From Chloroflexota bacterium (lineage in GTDB: Bacteria; Chloroflexota; Anaerolineae; Promineifilales; Promineifilaceae): a stretch of 64,000 nucleotides of DNA. Each line of letters begins with the position of its first letter. Position 1 is the stretch's first letter. The notes beneath the pieces were generated by a model. It worked only from the letters and a program-made list of their open reading frames with translations. It was not told the origin of the DNA and did no database searches. Shown here one piece after another: positions 26,785-35,617 of the stretch. The stretch lies in NCBI GenBank assembly GCA_017993775.1, contig JAGOMA010000006.1:124001-188000 (forward strand), read 5' to 3'. The translations under genes and the position numbers were made by a program.

Positions 26785-27576
26785 ATGACCACAACCATTG
26801 CCTTAGCCGGAAAAGGCGGCGTTGGTAAAACAACCATCGCCGCCATGATCATCAAATATCTCATCGAAACCCAGCCTGGCGCAGTCCTGGCCATCGACGC
26901 CGACCCCAGCAGCAACCTGAACATGGTCTTGGGACTGGCATTAGACTGGACCGTCGGCGACATCCGCGAGGATTTGCTGGCGCAGGTCAAGCAGTCGCTT
27001 ACCGCTGGCGGTGCGGCGATGGGAACCATAGGCGGCGGTGTCAGTAAGCAAGAATATCTCGATTATCAGGTCCGCTCTGCCCTGGCTGAAGGAGACCGCT
27101 TCGACCTCATCGCCATGGGGCAGCCGGAAGGGCAGGGCTGTTACTGCGCCGTCAACCACAATTTACGCCAGGTTATCGACGCCATCAGCAAAAATTACCG
27201 CTACGTGGTCATCGACAACGAAGCCGGCATGGAGCACCTCAGCCGCCGGACCACCCGCGATGTGCAGCACCTCTTTATCGTCTCGGACCCCACCCAGCGC
27301 GGGTTGGCAGCGGCCGAACGCATTGCCGCCTTCCGGCAAGAGCTGGACATTCACATAGCCCACACCGGCCTGATTTTGAATCGGCTGCGTGGCGATATGC
27401 ACCCGGCGCTTCAGGCGCGCATCGACGAATTGGGGATTCCGCTGCTGGGGGTTGTGCCGGAGAATGAGGCGATGATGGCGTTGGAGTTTAGCGGACGGCC
27501 GTTAATCCAATTAAGCAGCGACTCGCCGGTTTATCAGGCGGTGGCGGGCATTGTCGGCGAAAGCCTGACGTGTTAG
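26785..27576 (+). CDS. cooC: CooC/AcsF-type nickel-insertion ATPase (copy 2)
   Basis: The 263-residue protein has Walker A KGGVGKTT near residue 10, DADPSSNLNMVLGL, and the CxC in GQGCYCAVNHNLR near residue 117, the classic CooC signature. The stretch YVVIDNEAGMEHLSRRTTRD is also typical. It differs clearly from copy 1 (which has CIC and no Asn-rich switch), so these are old paralogues rather than a recent duplication. Confidence 0.92.
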   Translation: MTTTIALAGKGGVGKTTIAAMIIKYLIETQPGAVLAIDADPSSNLNMVLGLALDWTVGDIREDLLAQVKQSLTAGGAAMGTIGGGVSKQEYLDYQVRSALAEGDRFDLIAMGQPEGQGCYCAVNHNLRQVIDAISKNYRYVVIDNEAGMEHLSRRTTRDVQHLFIVSDPTQRGLAAAERIAAFRQELDIHIAHTGLILNRLRGDMHPALQARIDELGIPLLGVVPENEAMMALEFSGRPLIQLSSDSPVYQAVAGIVGESLTC

Positions 27577-27617
27577 CTGGCAGTCCATCTCGATGTACAA
27601 ATGGTTGTGTAGTGCCC

Positions 27618-27680
27618 AAAACCGTAAGGGTTTGTCTCAACTCTGCAAAATGATGCTGATTCGGCAAACCTTTCGAGTTT
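27618..27680. repeat. AAACC...AAGGGTTTG hairpin element
   Basis: AAAC and AAGGGTTTG on the left pair with CAAACCTT and GTTT on the right. Related AAACCCT/AGGGTTT hairpins are at 40470-40484 and 63296-63355. It lies in the 140-base gap after cooC copy 2; no T-run follows directly, although TTTTTATTA comes soon after, so it may act as a weak terminator. Confidence 0.5.
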
Positions 27681-27718
27681 TTATTACCTGATTGACGCGC
27701 AATATTTTTGGAGGAATG

Positions 27719-28042
27719 ATGCTTGTTGTCCTTGTGTTTGTGCATGTGAAAGAAGACAAAATAGACGCCTTTAAGGCTGCCAGTCTAGACAATGCCCGCA
27801 ACAGCGTGCAAGAACCCGGTATCGCTCGGTTTGATGTGATTCAGCAGCAAGACGACCCGGCGCGTTTTGTGTTGGTGGAGGTGTACCGCACGGCCGTTGC
27901 CCCCACCCATCATAAAGAAACCGCCCATTACGCCCGCTGGCGCGATACCGTCAACGACATGATGGCCGAACCGCGGTACGCCATCAAATACGACAACATT
28001 TTCCCTAATGACAACGGCTGGGATTCCGACTATGAACTTTGA
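27719..28042 (+). CDS. antibiotic biosynthesis monooxygenase (ABM) domain protein
   Basis: The 107-residue protein has the dimeric ferredoxin-like ABM pattern: [46 protein letters not shown] and [12 protein letters not shown]. Members include YgiN (quinol oxidation) and LsrG (isomerase); the substrate here is unknown. ATG 27716 and ATG 27719 are both close to GGAGG at 27710; the second fits the family start. Its end overlaps the next gene by 11 bases, so the two are coupled, as is common for LsrG-like proteins and iron-type dehydrogenases. Confidence 0.8.
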   Translation: MLVVLVFVHVKEDKIDAFKAASLDNARNSVQEPGIARFDVIQQQDDPARFVLVEVYRTAVAPTHHKETAHYARWRDTVNDMMAEPRYAIKYDNIFPNDNGWDSDYEL

Positions 28043-29186
28043 GTTTGCAACTTCAGGACGGATCCTCTTTGGCGCGGGGACTGCGGCGCAGGCCGGACCG
28101 GCGGCGGCCCAAATGGGCGCTCGGGCGTTGGTGGCTGTGGGCGCGCCGGAAGAGGTAACGGCCGTTCTCCTCGGTGCCCTCGCCCAACACAACGTCGCCG
28201 TTACCCGCTTTACGGTGTCCGACGAGCCGACCATACAGACGATTGCCGCCGGCGTTTCCCTGGCGCGTCAGGCTGGCTGCCAGTTGGTGATTGGGCTGGG
28301 CGGCGGCAGCGCCATCGACACAGGTAAGGCGATTGCTGCCTTGCTGACCAACGGCGGCGAGCCGCTGGATTATCTGGAGGTGATAGGGCGTGGACGGCCG
28401 TTAACCCAGCCTTCCGCCCCCATGATCGCCATCCCCACCACCGCCGGAACCGGCGCGGAGGTCACGCGCAACGCGGTCCTGGCCTCGCCGAGCCACCGCG
28501 TAAAGGTCAGCTTGCGCAGCCCCCACATGCTGCCCAATCTGGCCATTCTCGACCCGGAACTGACCTATGCCCTGCCGCCCGACGTGACGACCAGTACTGG
28601 TCTGGACGCCCTGACCCAGGTGTTGGAGCCGTTTGTCAGCAACAAGGCCAATCCCGTAACTGACGCCCTGTGCCGCGAAGGGTTGGCGCGTGGGGCGCGT
28701 TCATTGCGACGGGTGGTGCGAAACGGCCGTGACACGGCCGCGCGTGAAGATATGGCCCTCACCAGTCTGTTTGGCGGGTTAGCTCTGGCGAATGCCAAAT
28801 TAGGCGCAGTGCATGGGTTTGCCGGCGTGTTGGGTGGCATGTACCATGCGCCCCATGGCATCATCTGCGCCCGCCTGCTGCCGCATGTGATGGCCGCCAA
28901 CGTGCGCGCCCTGCTCGCTCGCGCCCCGGAGCATCCCGCCCTGGCCCGTTATGACGAGGTGGCCCAAATTCTTACCGGACGGCCAACCGCCACGGCCGCC
29001 AATGGTGTGGCCTGGATCGAAACTTTGTGCGCCGACCTCGCCGTGCCGCCGCTGTGCGATTACGGCCTTGAAGAAGATGCCTTTGCTGAAGTGGTGGCTC
29101 AATCTCAGCAGGCCAGCAGCATGAAGGGCAATCCTATTCCCCTTACCAACGCCGAACTAACCGAAATTTTGGAAATGGCGATTTAA
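28032..29186 (+). CDS. iron-containing alcohol dehydrogenase family protein
   Basis: The 384-residue protein has the group III dehydrogenase pattern: [36 protein letters not shown] (nucleotide binding) and [16 protein letters not shown]. The metal site usually reads Asp-x3-His, then His and His. Here the first is [10 protein letters not shown], with Gln in place of His, while AVHGFAG and YHAPHG keep the other two. It may bind a different metal or represent a subfamily. It overlaps the ABM gene and ends the plus-strand island; an aldehyde/alcohol redox role is likely but the substrate is unknown. Confidence 0.85.
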   Translation: MNFEFATSGRILFGAGTAAQAGPAAAQMGARALVAVGAPEEVTAVLLGALAQHNVAVTRFTVSDEPTIQTIAAGVSLARQAGCQLVIGLGGGSAIDTGKAIAALLTNGGEPLDYLEVIGRGRPLTQPSAPMIAIPTTAGTGAEVTRNAVLASPSHRVKVSLRSPHMLPNLAILDPELTYALPPDVTTSTGLDALTQVLEPFVSNKANPVTDALCREGLARGARSLRRVVRNGRDTAAREDMALTSLFGGLALANAKLGAVHGFAGVLGGMYHAPHGIICARLLPHVMAANVRALLARAPEHPALARYDEVAQILTGRPTATAANGVAWIETLCADLAVPPLCDYGLEEDAFAEVVAQSQQASSMKGNPIPLTNAELTEILEMAI

Positions 29187-29249
29187 CGATCGCTAAAATG
29201 CACTGTCGCTGGTGACGGGGCCTCACGGCGTGCAGTCAGTTGTTATTTG

Positions 29250-30518
29250 CTACTCGTTTTGTTTTGAGGCATCGAACAGTACCTGATCATACCACCAGAG
29301 CCGTTCAAAGAAAGATCGCGCCAATTCGCCCCATGATTTTTTCGGTGACGATATTTCCGTCTTAGCCATAATTTCAGTAAGACTGCGTTTCCCGTCGATT
29401 GCGTCCAACAACCGCTTTTCCGCTGCATTGATGGGTAAAAATATATCTGTGTAGGTGTGTGTGCGGTTAATGAGAACGGCCGTTGCCCCCACCGGTAATC
29501 GCTCTTCCACACAAATTGTGTTGGCCAGGCGAATAGGCACATACCTTAGCCAGGCGTCGTCGGTAAATTGGATCGTTTGCGGGCTGGGATTGTCGTCGCG
29601 GTAAACAACGGCGCTATGACGCACCATCGTCCCGCGAAAAAGCTCAACGGCGGCATATTGCTCGGTTGGCGGTAGTTGGGCCAGTCGGGCCGCCTGGGGA
29701 ATGTTGGCGATCACGCCGCATTGGGGCGAGTAGGGCGCTTGTTTTACCCAGCGGCCAAAAGTCAACCCGCCTTCCTGAATAAAATCGAAGAGTTCGGGCA
29801 CGGAATAGGCTCGATCTTGCGGGTGCAGCAGCGCGTCGGCCAGCGCTGCTTCGTGCCGAAAGTCAGGGGCCTGGCGTAACAGATTTTCCAGCGGATGACC
29901 AGGGGGCAAGGCGCTTAGCGCCGCGACGAGTTCGCGAATGACTTCATCGGTCGCCGGGAGATTGAGTCGGCGGCAGAACTCTTGCAGCATGTAAATGCCG
30001 GTACGGCCGTAAGGCGCATACACCATTAAATGCATCGCGCCATCTGGTTTGAGCGCCTCGCGTAACGCTTTTAACCCGGCGGCCGGATCCGCCAGATGAT
30101 GCAGCACGCCGGTGCAGACGATCTGGTCGAAGCTCGTCGCCAACTCGTTGACCCGCTCAAGGGGAAGTTGATAAACCTGAAGGTTGTCCAGGCTGTATTT
30201 CGCTTTCAGAACCTGGGTGTGGCGCACACTGGTAGCGCTAAAGTCAACGCCAATCACCCGCGCCTTTGGCCAGCGCAAGGCATGTTTGGCCGCCTGAGAA
30301 GTGCCGCAGCCCGCTATCAGGATAGTCTGGTCCTCACGGTAACTTTTTGCAGGCCAAAGCAGGTGATAATCGGCACGACGTTTTTGCGCATCCTGCCAGA
30401 GCTGGCGATATTTTTCGAGGCTTTCTACCGGCCGAGGATACGGATATCGCTCGTAAAAGTCTTGGACTTCGGCATCTGCCCCGCCTGAGTTTGCAGCTTG
30501 TTTTTTTTGTAGACTCAT
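29250..30518 (-). CDS. SAM-dependent methyltransferase with C-terminal extension
   Basis: The 422-residue protein starts with a YERYPYPRPVES segment typical of a family of class I methyltransferases. The SAM-binding motif I is ILIAGCGTSQ near residue 67, the acidic loop VIGVDFS near 90, and CTGVLHHLADPAAGLKALRE near 135. The last 150 residues form a separate domain, possibly PqqD-like (LPVGATAVLINRTHTYTDI, LLDAIDGKRSLTEIMAK). The substrate is unknown. It is convergent with the alcohol dehydrogenase gene and has a CTGGTCA half-palindrome just upstream of its start. Confidence 0.82.
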   Translation of the reverse strand: MSLQKKQAANSGGADAEVQDFYERYPYPRPVESLEKYRQLWQDAQKRRADYHLLWPAKSYREDQTILIAGCGTSQAAKHALRWPKARVIGVDFSATSVRHTQVLKAKYSLDNLQVYQLPLERVNELATSFDQIVCTGVLHHLADPAAGLKALREALKPDGAMHLMVYAPYGRTGIYMLQEFCRRLNLPATDEVIRELVAALSALPPGHPLENLLRQAPDFRHEAALADALLHPQDRAYSVPELFDFIQEGGLTFGRWVKQAPYSPQCGVIANIPQAARLAQLPPTEQYAAVELFRGTMVRHSAVVYRDDNPSPQTIQFTDDAWLRYVPIRLANTICVEERLPVGATAVLINRTHTYTDIFLPINAAEKRLLDAIDGKRSLTEIMAKTEISSPKKSWGELARSFFERLWWYDQVLFDASKQNE

Positions 30519-31040
30519 CGTTAATAATCGGGCTGGTCAGTTGATTTGTTTCAGCGCTCTTGCCCAGCGGGTTGTTGCCTGGCGGGCAAGAGATTGGTCC
30601 TAAGGAACGAGCATAAAATTGCTTAAGGAACTGATTGGAGGCTCCAGCCTCCAAAAAGTTATTCAATCCGCGTTCCTTGTTCAAAGAATATCGGCCACAG
30701 GATTCTTTCTCGCGCATGAAGCACATTATACGTATTCTCCCCTAAACTCCCAAAACCAAGGCGTTGCTTAACCATTCCGGTGATATAATTGCGCCTTAGA
30801 AAATAGTACTCTGGTAACAGTGGTAACAGGACTTCTCATCACCCCTAAATCTGAATGTGTCAGGTCGTCGGGAAAATAACTATCGCAGGTTGGATTTTAA
30901 TTTTCAAAAAATGGCGTGTAGTCGTCGTGTGGTTTGTTCGATACTACAATAATGAGCGATTGTCTACCGCTATTTATCAATTACACAAAGCATTTACAAA
31001 CAAGCAAGGTCCGCCGCTGAATGGCAAATAAACGAGGAAT
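30519..31040. other. 522-base intergenic region with repeats
   Basis: No gene is seen. It holds CTGGTCAGTTGATTTG (30533-30548), a half-match to the palindrome family described at 34075, and a long hairpin element at 30602-30678 with arms AAGGAACG / CGTTCCTT enclosing TGGAGGCT-CC-AGCCTCCA. The word CCTAAGGAACGA recurs at 45364. From about 30780 the sequence is AT-rich and probably carries the promoter of the downstream hydrolase gene. Confidence 0.5.
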
Positions 31041-32018
31041 ATGATGGTTAAAAAAGTATTGAAAATCATTGGCATTGTCCTGGTTGTTTTATTGGGCATC
31101 TTCCTGGTAGTGGGACTGATTCCGGTTTCTGTGCCTGAATTGCCTTCGTCTCCAAATCCGGCAGCCAGTTATGATGAGGCGATAACTCGCTTTGAAACGG
31201 CCGTGGCCGCCGAACAAGGCATTCTAATGAGTCCCAAATCTGCGTCTGTGCTGATGGCGCATGGCAAACCCACCGAAAAGGTCTATGTCTTGATTCATGG
31301 CTGGACCAATTCGCCTTTCCAATGGGTCGATTTTGGGCAAATGCTTTACGATCGTGGTTACAATGTCCTTATTTTGCGCATGCCCTATCATGGCCTGGCA
31401 AGCGGGTCCGTTGGTGAACTGCGTTACGCTACCCCAGAACTGATGCGCGATTACGCCGACGATGCCATCGACATTGCCGCCGGGTTGGGAGATGAAGTAG
31501 ATGTCGTTGGCCTGTCTGTTGGGGGATCGGTTGCCTCCTGGATCGCGCAGAACCGGCCGGATGTGACCCGTGTGATGTCCATATCGCCCATGTATGGCAT
31601 TGGCCGGCTGCCAAAATTTGTAGATTATCTCCTGCTAAATTTTGCTTCCAGAGCGCCGAATATGAGTTTGACGGCTCCATCGGAACCGCAGCGGGAGCAT
31701 GTGTACCGGGGGCAGTCCACTAGGGGCGTGGCCAATGCCATGCTGTTTGGGAAGTCGCTTTTTGCACAAGCGGCGGCAGGGGGAACGGCCGTTCCCAACA
31801 TCATCGTCATCACCAACGACAACGACACCACCGTCAACAATAGGCGCACAGATGAATTGACCGATCTGTGGCAGGCAGCTGGGGCAGCGCCGGTACGCTT
31901 TGTTTTTGCCAAAGAATTAGGCTACCCGCACAACTCCATAGATCGCACCTCTAACCCGGAGGCGGATGCGGTTTACGCCATCATGTTGGAGCTGTTGGGC
32001 GAAGCCCCCCTGGAATAA
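31041..32018 (+). CDS. membrane-anchored alpha/beta hydrolase
   Basis: The 325-residue protein has one N-terminal transmembrane helix (about residues 5-28) and an alpha/beta hydrolase fold: VYVLIHGWTNSP (oxyanion loop), the nucleophile elbow GLSVGGSV (Ser about 155), and a C-terminal His in YPHNSID. It resembles carboxylesterase/monoacylglycerol-lipase-like hydrolases. ATG 31041 and ATG 31044 are adjacent; GAGGA precedes them. It is followed 110 bases later by another hydrolase gene in the same direction. Confidence 0.8.
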   Translation: MMVKKVLKIIGIVLVVLLGIFLVVGLIPVSVPELPSSPNPAASYDEAITRFETAVAAEQGILMSPKSASVLMAHGKPTEKVYVLIHGWTNSPFQWVDFGQMLYDRGYNVLILRMPYHGLASGSVGELRYATPELMRDYADDAIDIAAGLGDEVDVVGLSVGGSVASWIAQNRPDVTRVMSISPMYGIGRLPKFVDYLLLNFASRAPNMSLTAPSEPQREHVYRGQSTRGVANAMLFGKSLFAQAAAGGTAVPNIIVITNDNDTTVNNRRTDELTDLWQAAGAAPVRFVFAKELGYPHNSIDRTSNPEADAVYAIMLELLGEAPLE

Positions 32019-32128
32019 TTAGCCCGGGTTTGCGCAAATTCGGAATTTATCGTCTCGGTGGGCAGCAGCAGGCAGGGGGACGGCCGTTCCTCATGTTGTT
32101 TTATGTGCCCCAGGATAGTTGGCTGAGA

Positions 32129-33316
32129 ATGAACGCTTTCCTAAAACAACACACGCGCAGCGTCTTTGTTGTGCTGGCGCTAGCCTTTGGCTTGACGTTG
32201 TGGGCGCTATTTCTGCGCGACCAGCCTCCAGGCGAGGCCGCCCCAACGAGTGGCCCGGATGATGGACTGGTCTGGTTTGGGGTTGACGGCCGTTCCCAAA
32301 AAGCAATTTCCGGCCAGTCAAATTCCTACTACGATCCCCGCCAGCCAACCATCATCTTTGTTCACGGCTGGCTGCCGAACCAGGTCGCCTCGCCGCCCAC
32401 GTTTATGATGGAGCTAACCGATGAAGCCCGAGGCATCGACTACCATCTGGATTTGGCCGCCGCCTGGGTTGAAGCAGGCTGGAATGTGGGCATCTTTTAT
32501 TGGCATCCATTTGCCGATGAAGACCTGGTTTGGGTGGCCGAAGACAAAATCTGGACGGCCGACCAGGAAGCGGCAATGCGTTACCGGGATGCGGCCGGCA
32601 ATTACCACACCGAAGGGATGCCGACAGTCAGCGCCGCGCAGCTTTTTTACGAAGCCTACGTAGACGCGCTGCGCGAATATTCCGGCCCTGAAATTAGACT
32701 GGCCGGACATTCTCTGGGCAATCAGATGGCTGTGCGCCTGGCTCTCCAACTGGTCGATGGCATCGAAGCCGGCGATATTTCCCCCAATTTGCTGCCGTCG
32801 CGGCTGACTTTGCTCGATCCGTTCTGGTCCCCGTTTCCCAAATCGTATCTGGACGGTCAGGAAACGGGCACAGTGATCCGGCAGGAAATTCAGCAAAAAT
32901 TATTGCCGCGTGACGTTATCGTGGAGTGGTACCATTCTTCCTTGCTGACCGCAGAAACGCTGCGCGGCGAAGATGTCCCCCAGTTTCAAGCCCAGATTGT
33001 CTTTGCTGAATTGGCGCCGGAATTTTGCAGTTCTCTGGATCAGGTGTGCCGTCACGATGCGGCCTGGCAGGTGTACTTTCTATCTTTTGGTTCGCCACCG
33101 CCCCGTGAATGTGCGCCAGACGAGTTGTCGGCGGCTTGTTTGCCTACGGGCGAACAAGGGCCAATGGCCAGCACGGCCAACGAGCGGTTGGCGGAGATGA
33201 TGGGCCAGCCTTTTTATTGGGTTCAGGATTTAGGGCCGGAGGGGGAAGACGGCCGTTCCACTCCACAAACAGACGATGACTGGTTTCACCGCCTCCCGCT
33301 TAACCAGGGACAATAA
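32129..33316 (+). CDS. lipase-like alpha/beta hydrolase with N-terminal membrane anchor
   Basis: The protein (395 residues from ATG 32129) has a transmembrane segment near residues 12-30, a FVHGWLPNQ loop and the nucleophile elbow LAGHSLGNQMA, as in the pancreatic-lipase-like family. The longer frame to 32030 includes low-quality sequence and lacks a clear ribosome site, so the internal ATG before the hydrophobic segment is preferred, though not certain. Its substrate is unknown. It is codirectional with the hydrolase at 31041. Confidence 0.72.
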   Translation: MNAFLKQHTRSVFVVLALAFGLTLWALFLRDQPPGEAAPTSGPDDGLVWFGVDGRSQKAISGQSNSYYDPRQPTIIFVHGWLPNQVASPPTFMMELTDEARGIDYHLDLAAAWVEAGWNVGIFYWHPFADEDLVWVAEDKIWTADQEAAMRYRDAAGNYHTEGMPTVSAAQLFYEAYVDALREYSGPEIRLAGHSLGNQMAVRLALQLVDGIEAGDISPNLLPSRLTLLDPFWSPFPKSYLDGQETGTVIRQEIQQKLLPRDVIVEWYHSSLLTAETLRGEDVPQFQAQIVFAELAPEFCSSLDQVCRHDAAWQVYFLSFGSPPPRECAPDELSAACLPTGEQGPMASTANERLAEMMGQPFYWVQDLGPEGEDGRSTPQTDDDWFHRLPLNQGQ

Positions 33317-33336
33317 TATGGGCGGCTGGTTGACGC

Positions 33337-33597
33337 CTACGGGGTTGCTTTGCGCCATAAGCTTGTGAGCAGCGCCAACCAAAAAGCCGCCACCAGGAAG
33401 CCACCCAGCCAAACGATGGGCGAGACAAGATGGAAAAACACTTTGCCCACAACCCACACCGCCTGACCGATCGGACTTTGCCAAACGAACAGGTTGGCGC
33501 CCACAATAAGGATGAGGGCCAGCGCGGCTAAAAAATTAACCAGGATTGTGGCGGAGAACGGCCGTTTCTCGGCCGTCTCGGTGGCAAAAAGTTTCAT
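33337..33597 (-). CDS. small membrane protein, unknown
   Basis: The 86-residue product has two hydrophobic stretches (VNFLAALALILIVGANLFVW and IVWLGGFLVAAFWLALL), so two transmembrane helices are likely. ATG 33597 follows GGGAG at good spacing and is better than ATG 33606. I recognise no family. It is 20 bases downstream of the response regulator gene on the same strand and is likely cotranscribed with it. Confidence 0.6.
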   Translation of the reverse strand: MKLFATETAEKRPFSATILVNFLAALALILIVGANLFVWQSPIGQAVWVVGKVFFHLVSPIVWLGGFLVAAFWLALLTSLWRKATP

Positions 33598-33617
33598 GAT
33601 CTTCACTCCCTTATCGG

Positions 33618-33974
33618 TTATCCTAAACTTCTGATAACGGCTAACACAGATTCTGGGGTCGCGCTCTTATTCAAAAATGCTTGCGCGCCTGCGTTGATTA
33701 CCTGCTTTTCTACTTCCGGGTGGCTGCTCATGGCGATGATTTTGAGAGACGGCCGTTCGTATTTCAGCAGCCGCAGCAGTTGCGCGGTAGGTAATCCTGG
33801 CAGCTCCCAATCTAGCAGCAGTAAATCCGGTTCCTTTTCCGTCACTGCCAGCAGCAGACCGGTGGCATCGGCCGTTTCGCCAGAGACCACAAAATCAGAT
33901 TCTTGCTCCAGCAACAAGCGTAAAGCTGAACGAACTTTCATCTGATCATCGGCTAATAATACCTTTGTGTTCAT
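33618..33974 (-). CDS. single-domain response regulator (receiver only)
   Basis: The 118-residue protein is a CheY-like receiver with no output domain. The acidic pair is in VLLADDQ, the phospho-acceptor Asp in LLLLDWELPG, the Ser/Thr in IAMSSHP, and the Lys in FLNKSATPES. ATG 33974 follows GAGGTGATAACAGCG; the 32-codon upstream extension runs into a repeat and is unlikely. With no kinase next to it, it probably takes phosphate from a distant kinase, for instance that at 43272. A CTGGTCA-GA-TGGCCAG palindrome lies about 100 bases upstream. Confidence 0.85.
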   Translation of the reverse strand: MNTKVLLADDQMKVRSALRLLLEQESDFVVSGETADATGLLLAVTEKEPDLLLLDWELPGLPTAQLLRLLKYERPSLKIIAMSSHPEVEKQVINAGAQAFLNKSATPESVLAVIRSLG

Positions 33975-34017
33975 CGCTGTTATCACCTCAATGCCTGAAC
34001 TATAAACCCGACGCCCT

Positions 34018-34090
34018 TCAGACACATCAGGCAGTTGGAGAGCGTTTGCCCTGGCCATCTTAGGAGACAATCACCTGGTCAGATGGCCAG
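34018..34090. promoter_or_regulatory. palindrome element 1: CAGACACATC box plus CTGGTCA-N2-TGGCCAG
   Basis: A 16-base palindrome with one mismatch, CTGGTCAGATGGCCAG, lies at 34075-34090, upstream of the response regulator. About 57 bases before it is CAGACACATCAGGCAGTTGG, shared with the elements at 39406 and 40246. The combination occurs upstream of several minus-strand genes in the region 30-43 kb. Confidence 0.5.
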
Positions 34091-34104
34091 TCGCTTCAGG
34101 GACT

Positions 34105-34857
34105 TCAGGACACGGCCGGACTTGCCTCGGCTCGCCCAACGCGCAGCAGAAAAACGCCGTAAGCGCCAAAAAGAATGATGTAGGCCGCCGCAAACGCGAA
34201 TTCGCGCACAGCTACCGGGCCGTCAGATCCTGCGCCGCCGACCGCCAGAAATCCGGCAAAATTTGTGAGAAAGTGCGCCAAAATCAGCGGCCAGATGGCT
34301 CCGGTGCGAATGACCAGCGCCGCGTAGGTAAAGCCGATGGCCGCCGCGTAGCCAACCTGCAGCAGGGCATAGGCCGGGCTAGGAAAGGACAGGGCATTGA
34401 GCATATGCATCCCGCCAAATAAAGCCGCCGAGAGCAGCGCTGCCCGCCAGATGCCGGTGGGCAGCAGCGCGTGCAAAATCAGACCACGAAACAATATTTC
34501 TTCTACAAAACCGGAGAGGACGGCCATCACAAAAAAGAGCATGATTTGTTTTGGGTCTGTTACGCTGAGGCCGTCGAGCAGGTTTCCAATTACCGGCACA
34601 AATGGCAGCCAAAAGAGCCACAGCAGCCGTCGCTCATACGGCGCCCGAAATCCAACGTCTCGCCACCACCTGTTTTTGGTTAGCAAGACGGCGCATACGG
34701 CTGCAAGCGCGCCAAAGGCGAGGATATGCAGAGCGGCCGGTGGCAGCTCCAACAAGGCAACAATGGCACCTGCCGCCAAAAAAATGATGATAGCCACCAG
34801 GAAGAGCAAGACAGACGCCCCATAAGGATGACGTTCGGGAAATAGAATGTGGTCCAT
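34105..34857 (-). CDS. CPBP-family intramembrane metalloprotease (Abi/CAAX type)
   Basis: The 250-residue protein has seven or eight hydrophobic segments and the CPBP motifs: EEILFRG (two Glu and the Arg, near residue 145), FGGMHMLNA (His, near 175) and ILAHFLTNF (His with Asn). Such proteases are related to Rce1 and bacteriocin immunity proteins; targets are usually unknown. ATG 34857 (MDHILFPE) is preferred to the upstream in-frame start. It is in a minus-strand cluster of membrane-protein genes, 43 bases after the gene at 34901. Confidence 0.82.
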   Translation of the reverse strand: MDHILFPERHPYGASVLLFLVAIIIFLAAGAIVALLELPPAALHILAFGALAAVCAVLLTKNRWWRDVGFRAPYERRLLWLFWLPFVPVIGNLLDGLSVTDPKQIMLFFVMAVLSGFVEEILFRGLILHALLPTGIWRAALLSAALFGGMHMLNALSFPSPAYALLQVGYAAAIGFTYAALVIRTGAIWPLILAHFLTNFAGFLAVGGAGSDGPVAVREFAFAAAYIILFGAYGVFLLRVGRAEASPAVS

Positions 34858-34900
34858 GCTGACAAATCCTTTTGTTGTAGGTTGTAAATATAAAATTGAA

Positions 34901-35491
34901 TCAGAGTGTGTGGGAGAGAACGGCCGTATTCTCCCCATTGTTCACGAGCTGCGCGGCGTGTCGGTACATCAGCGGCGCTGCCAGCCAGTAAATGAGGCCG
35001 ACGTAAAACAAAATGATGTGAAACGCCGCTGGTCCTAAAACAAGCTGTAGCCCAAATGCCCCTAGAGAAAGGGCCACAGCCAGCGCCCCATAAAGACGGG
35101 TGCGGTGCAGCCAGACGTAGGGCAAGAAATGTGCTCCGCCCAATCCGGCCATGATGACGGGCAGGGATCGTGGGTTGAGGGTGTAGGCCACGAAAAGAGC
35201 TGGCAGCCACAGGGCCTGCGACGCCGCCAGCAAGCCAGACAGGCTCCGCAGCGGGTTGTCTACGGCCATGCGCCCCCAACCAATTTTATGTTCCAGCCAG
35301 AAGGCGGCCGGCAGCGCCAGCCCACCCTGAAACATGACGAGCAGAGCGGCCGTTTCTGCTGGCAGCACATAGGATAAAATGCCACAGACGATAAAGGTTG
35401 CGCCGTAGGCAATTAAAAAGGGCGTTCCGCCGGCCGAGTTCGCGCTAACTTCTTGAAAAGCTTGGGTTAGGGTCATTGTGTTTTGGTTCAT
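34901..35491 (-). CDS. multi-spanning membrane protein, DUF7010-like
   Basis: The 196-residue protein has about six hydrophobic helices, starting with a soluble N-terminus (TLTQAFQEVSANSAGGTPF) and ending in LIYWLAAPLMYRHAAQLVNN. It resembles a family of bacterial membrane proteins named DUF7010, of unknown function; the match is from memory and tentative. ATG 35491 follows ACAGGTG; the frame is open further up but without a good start. Confidence 0.6.
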   Translation of the reverse strand: MNQNTMTLTQAFQEVSANSAGGTPFLIAYGATFIVCGILSYVLPAETAALLVMFQGGLALPAAFWLEHKIGWGRMAVDNPLRSLSGLLAASQALWLPALFVAYTLNPRSLPVIMAGLGGAHFLPYVWLHRTRLYGALAVALSLGAFGLQLVLGPAAFHIILFYVGLIYWLAAPLMYRHAAQLVNNGENTAVLSHTL

Positions 35492-35617
35492 GTTTGTCAC
35501 CTGTTGAAAGTCTGGGTTGAATTGGTTAATTCGCTCAAGGTCATTAGTAACCAGGCAAGGATTCATTGGTGGTTTTCAGATTCGACAAATCTTGCGGAGT
35601 TAAGCGTCAACGGCTGC

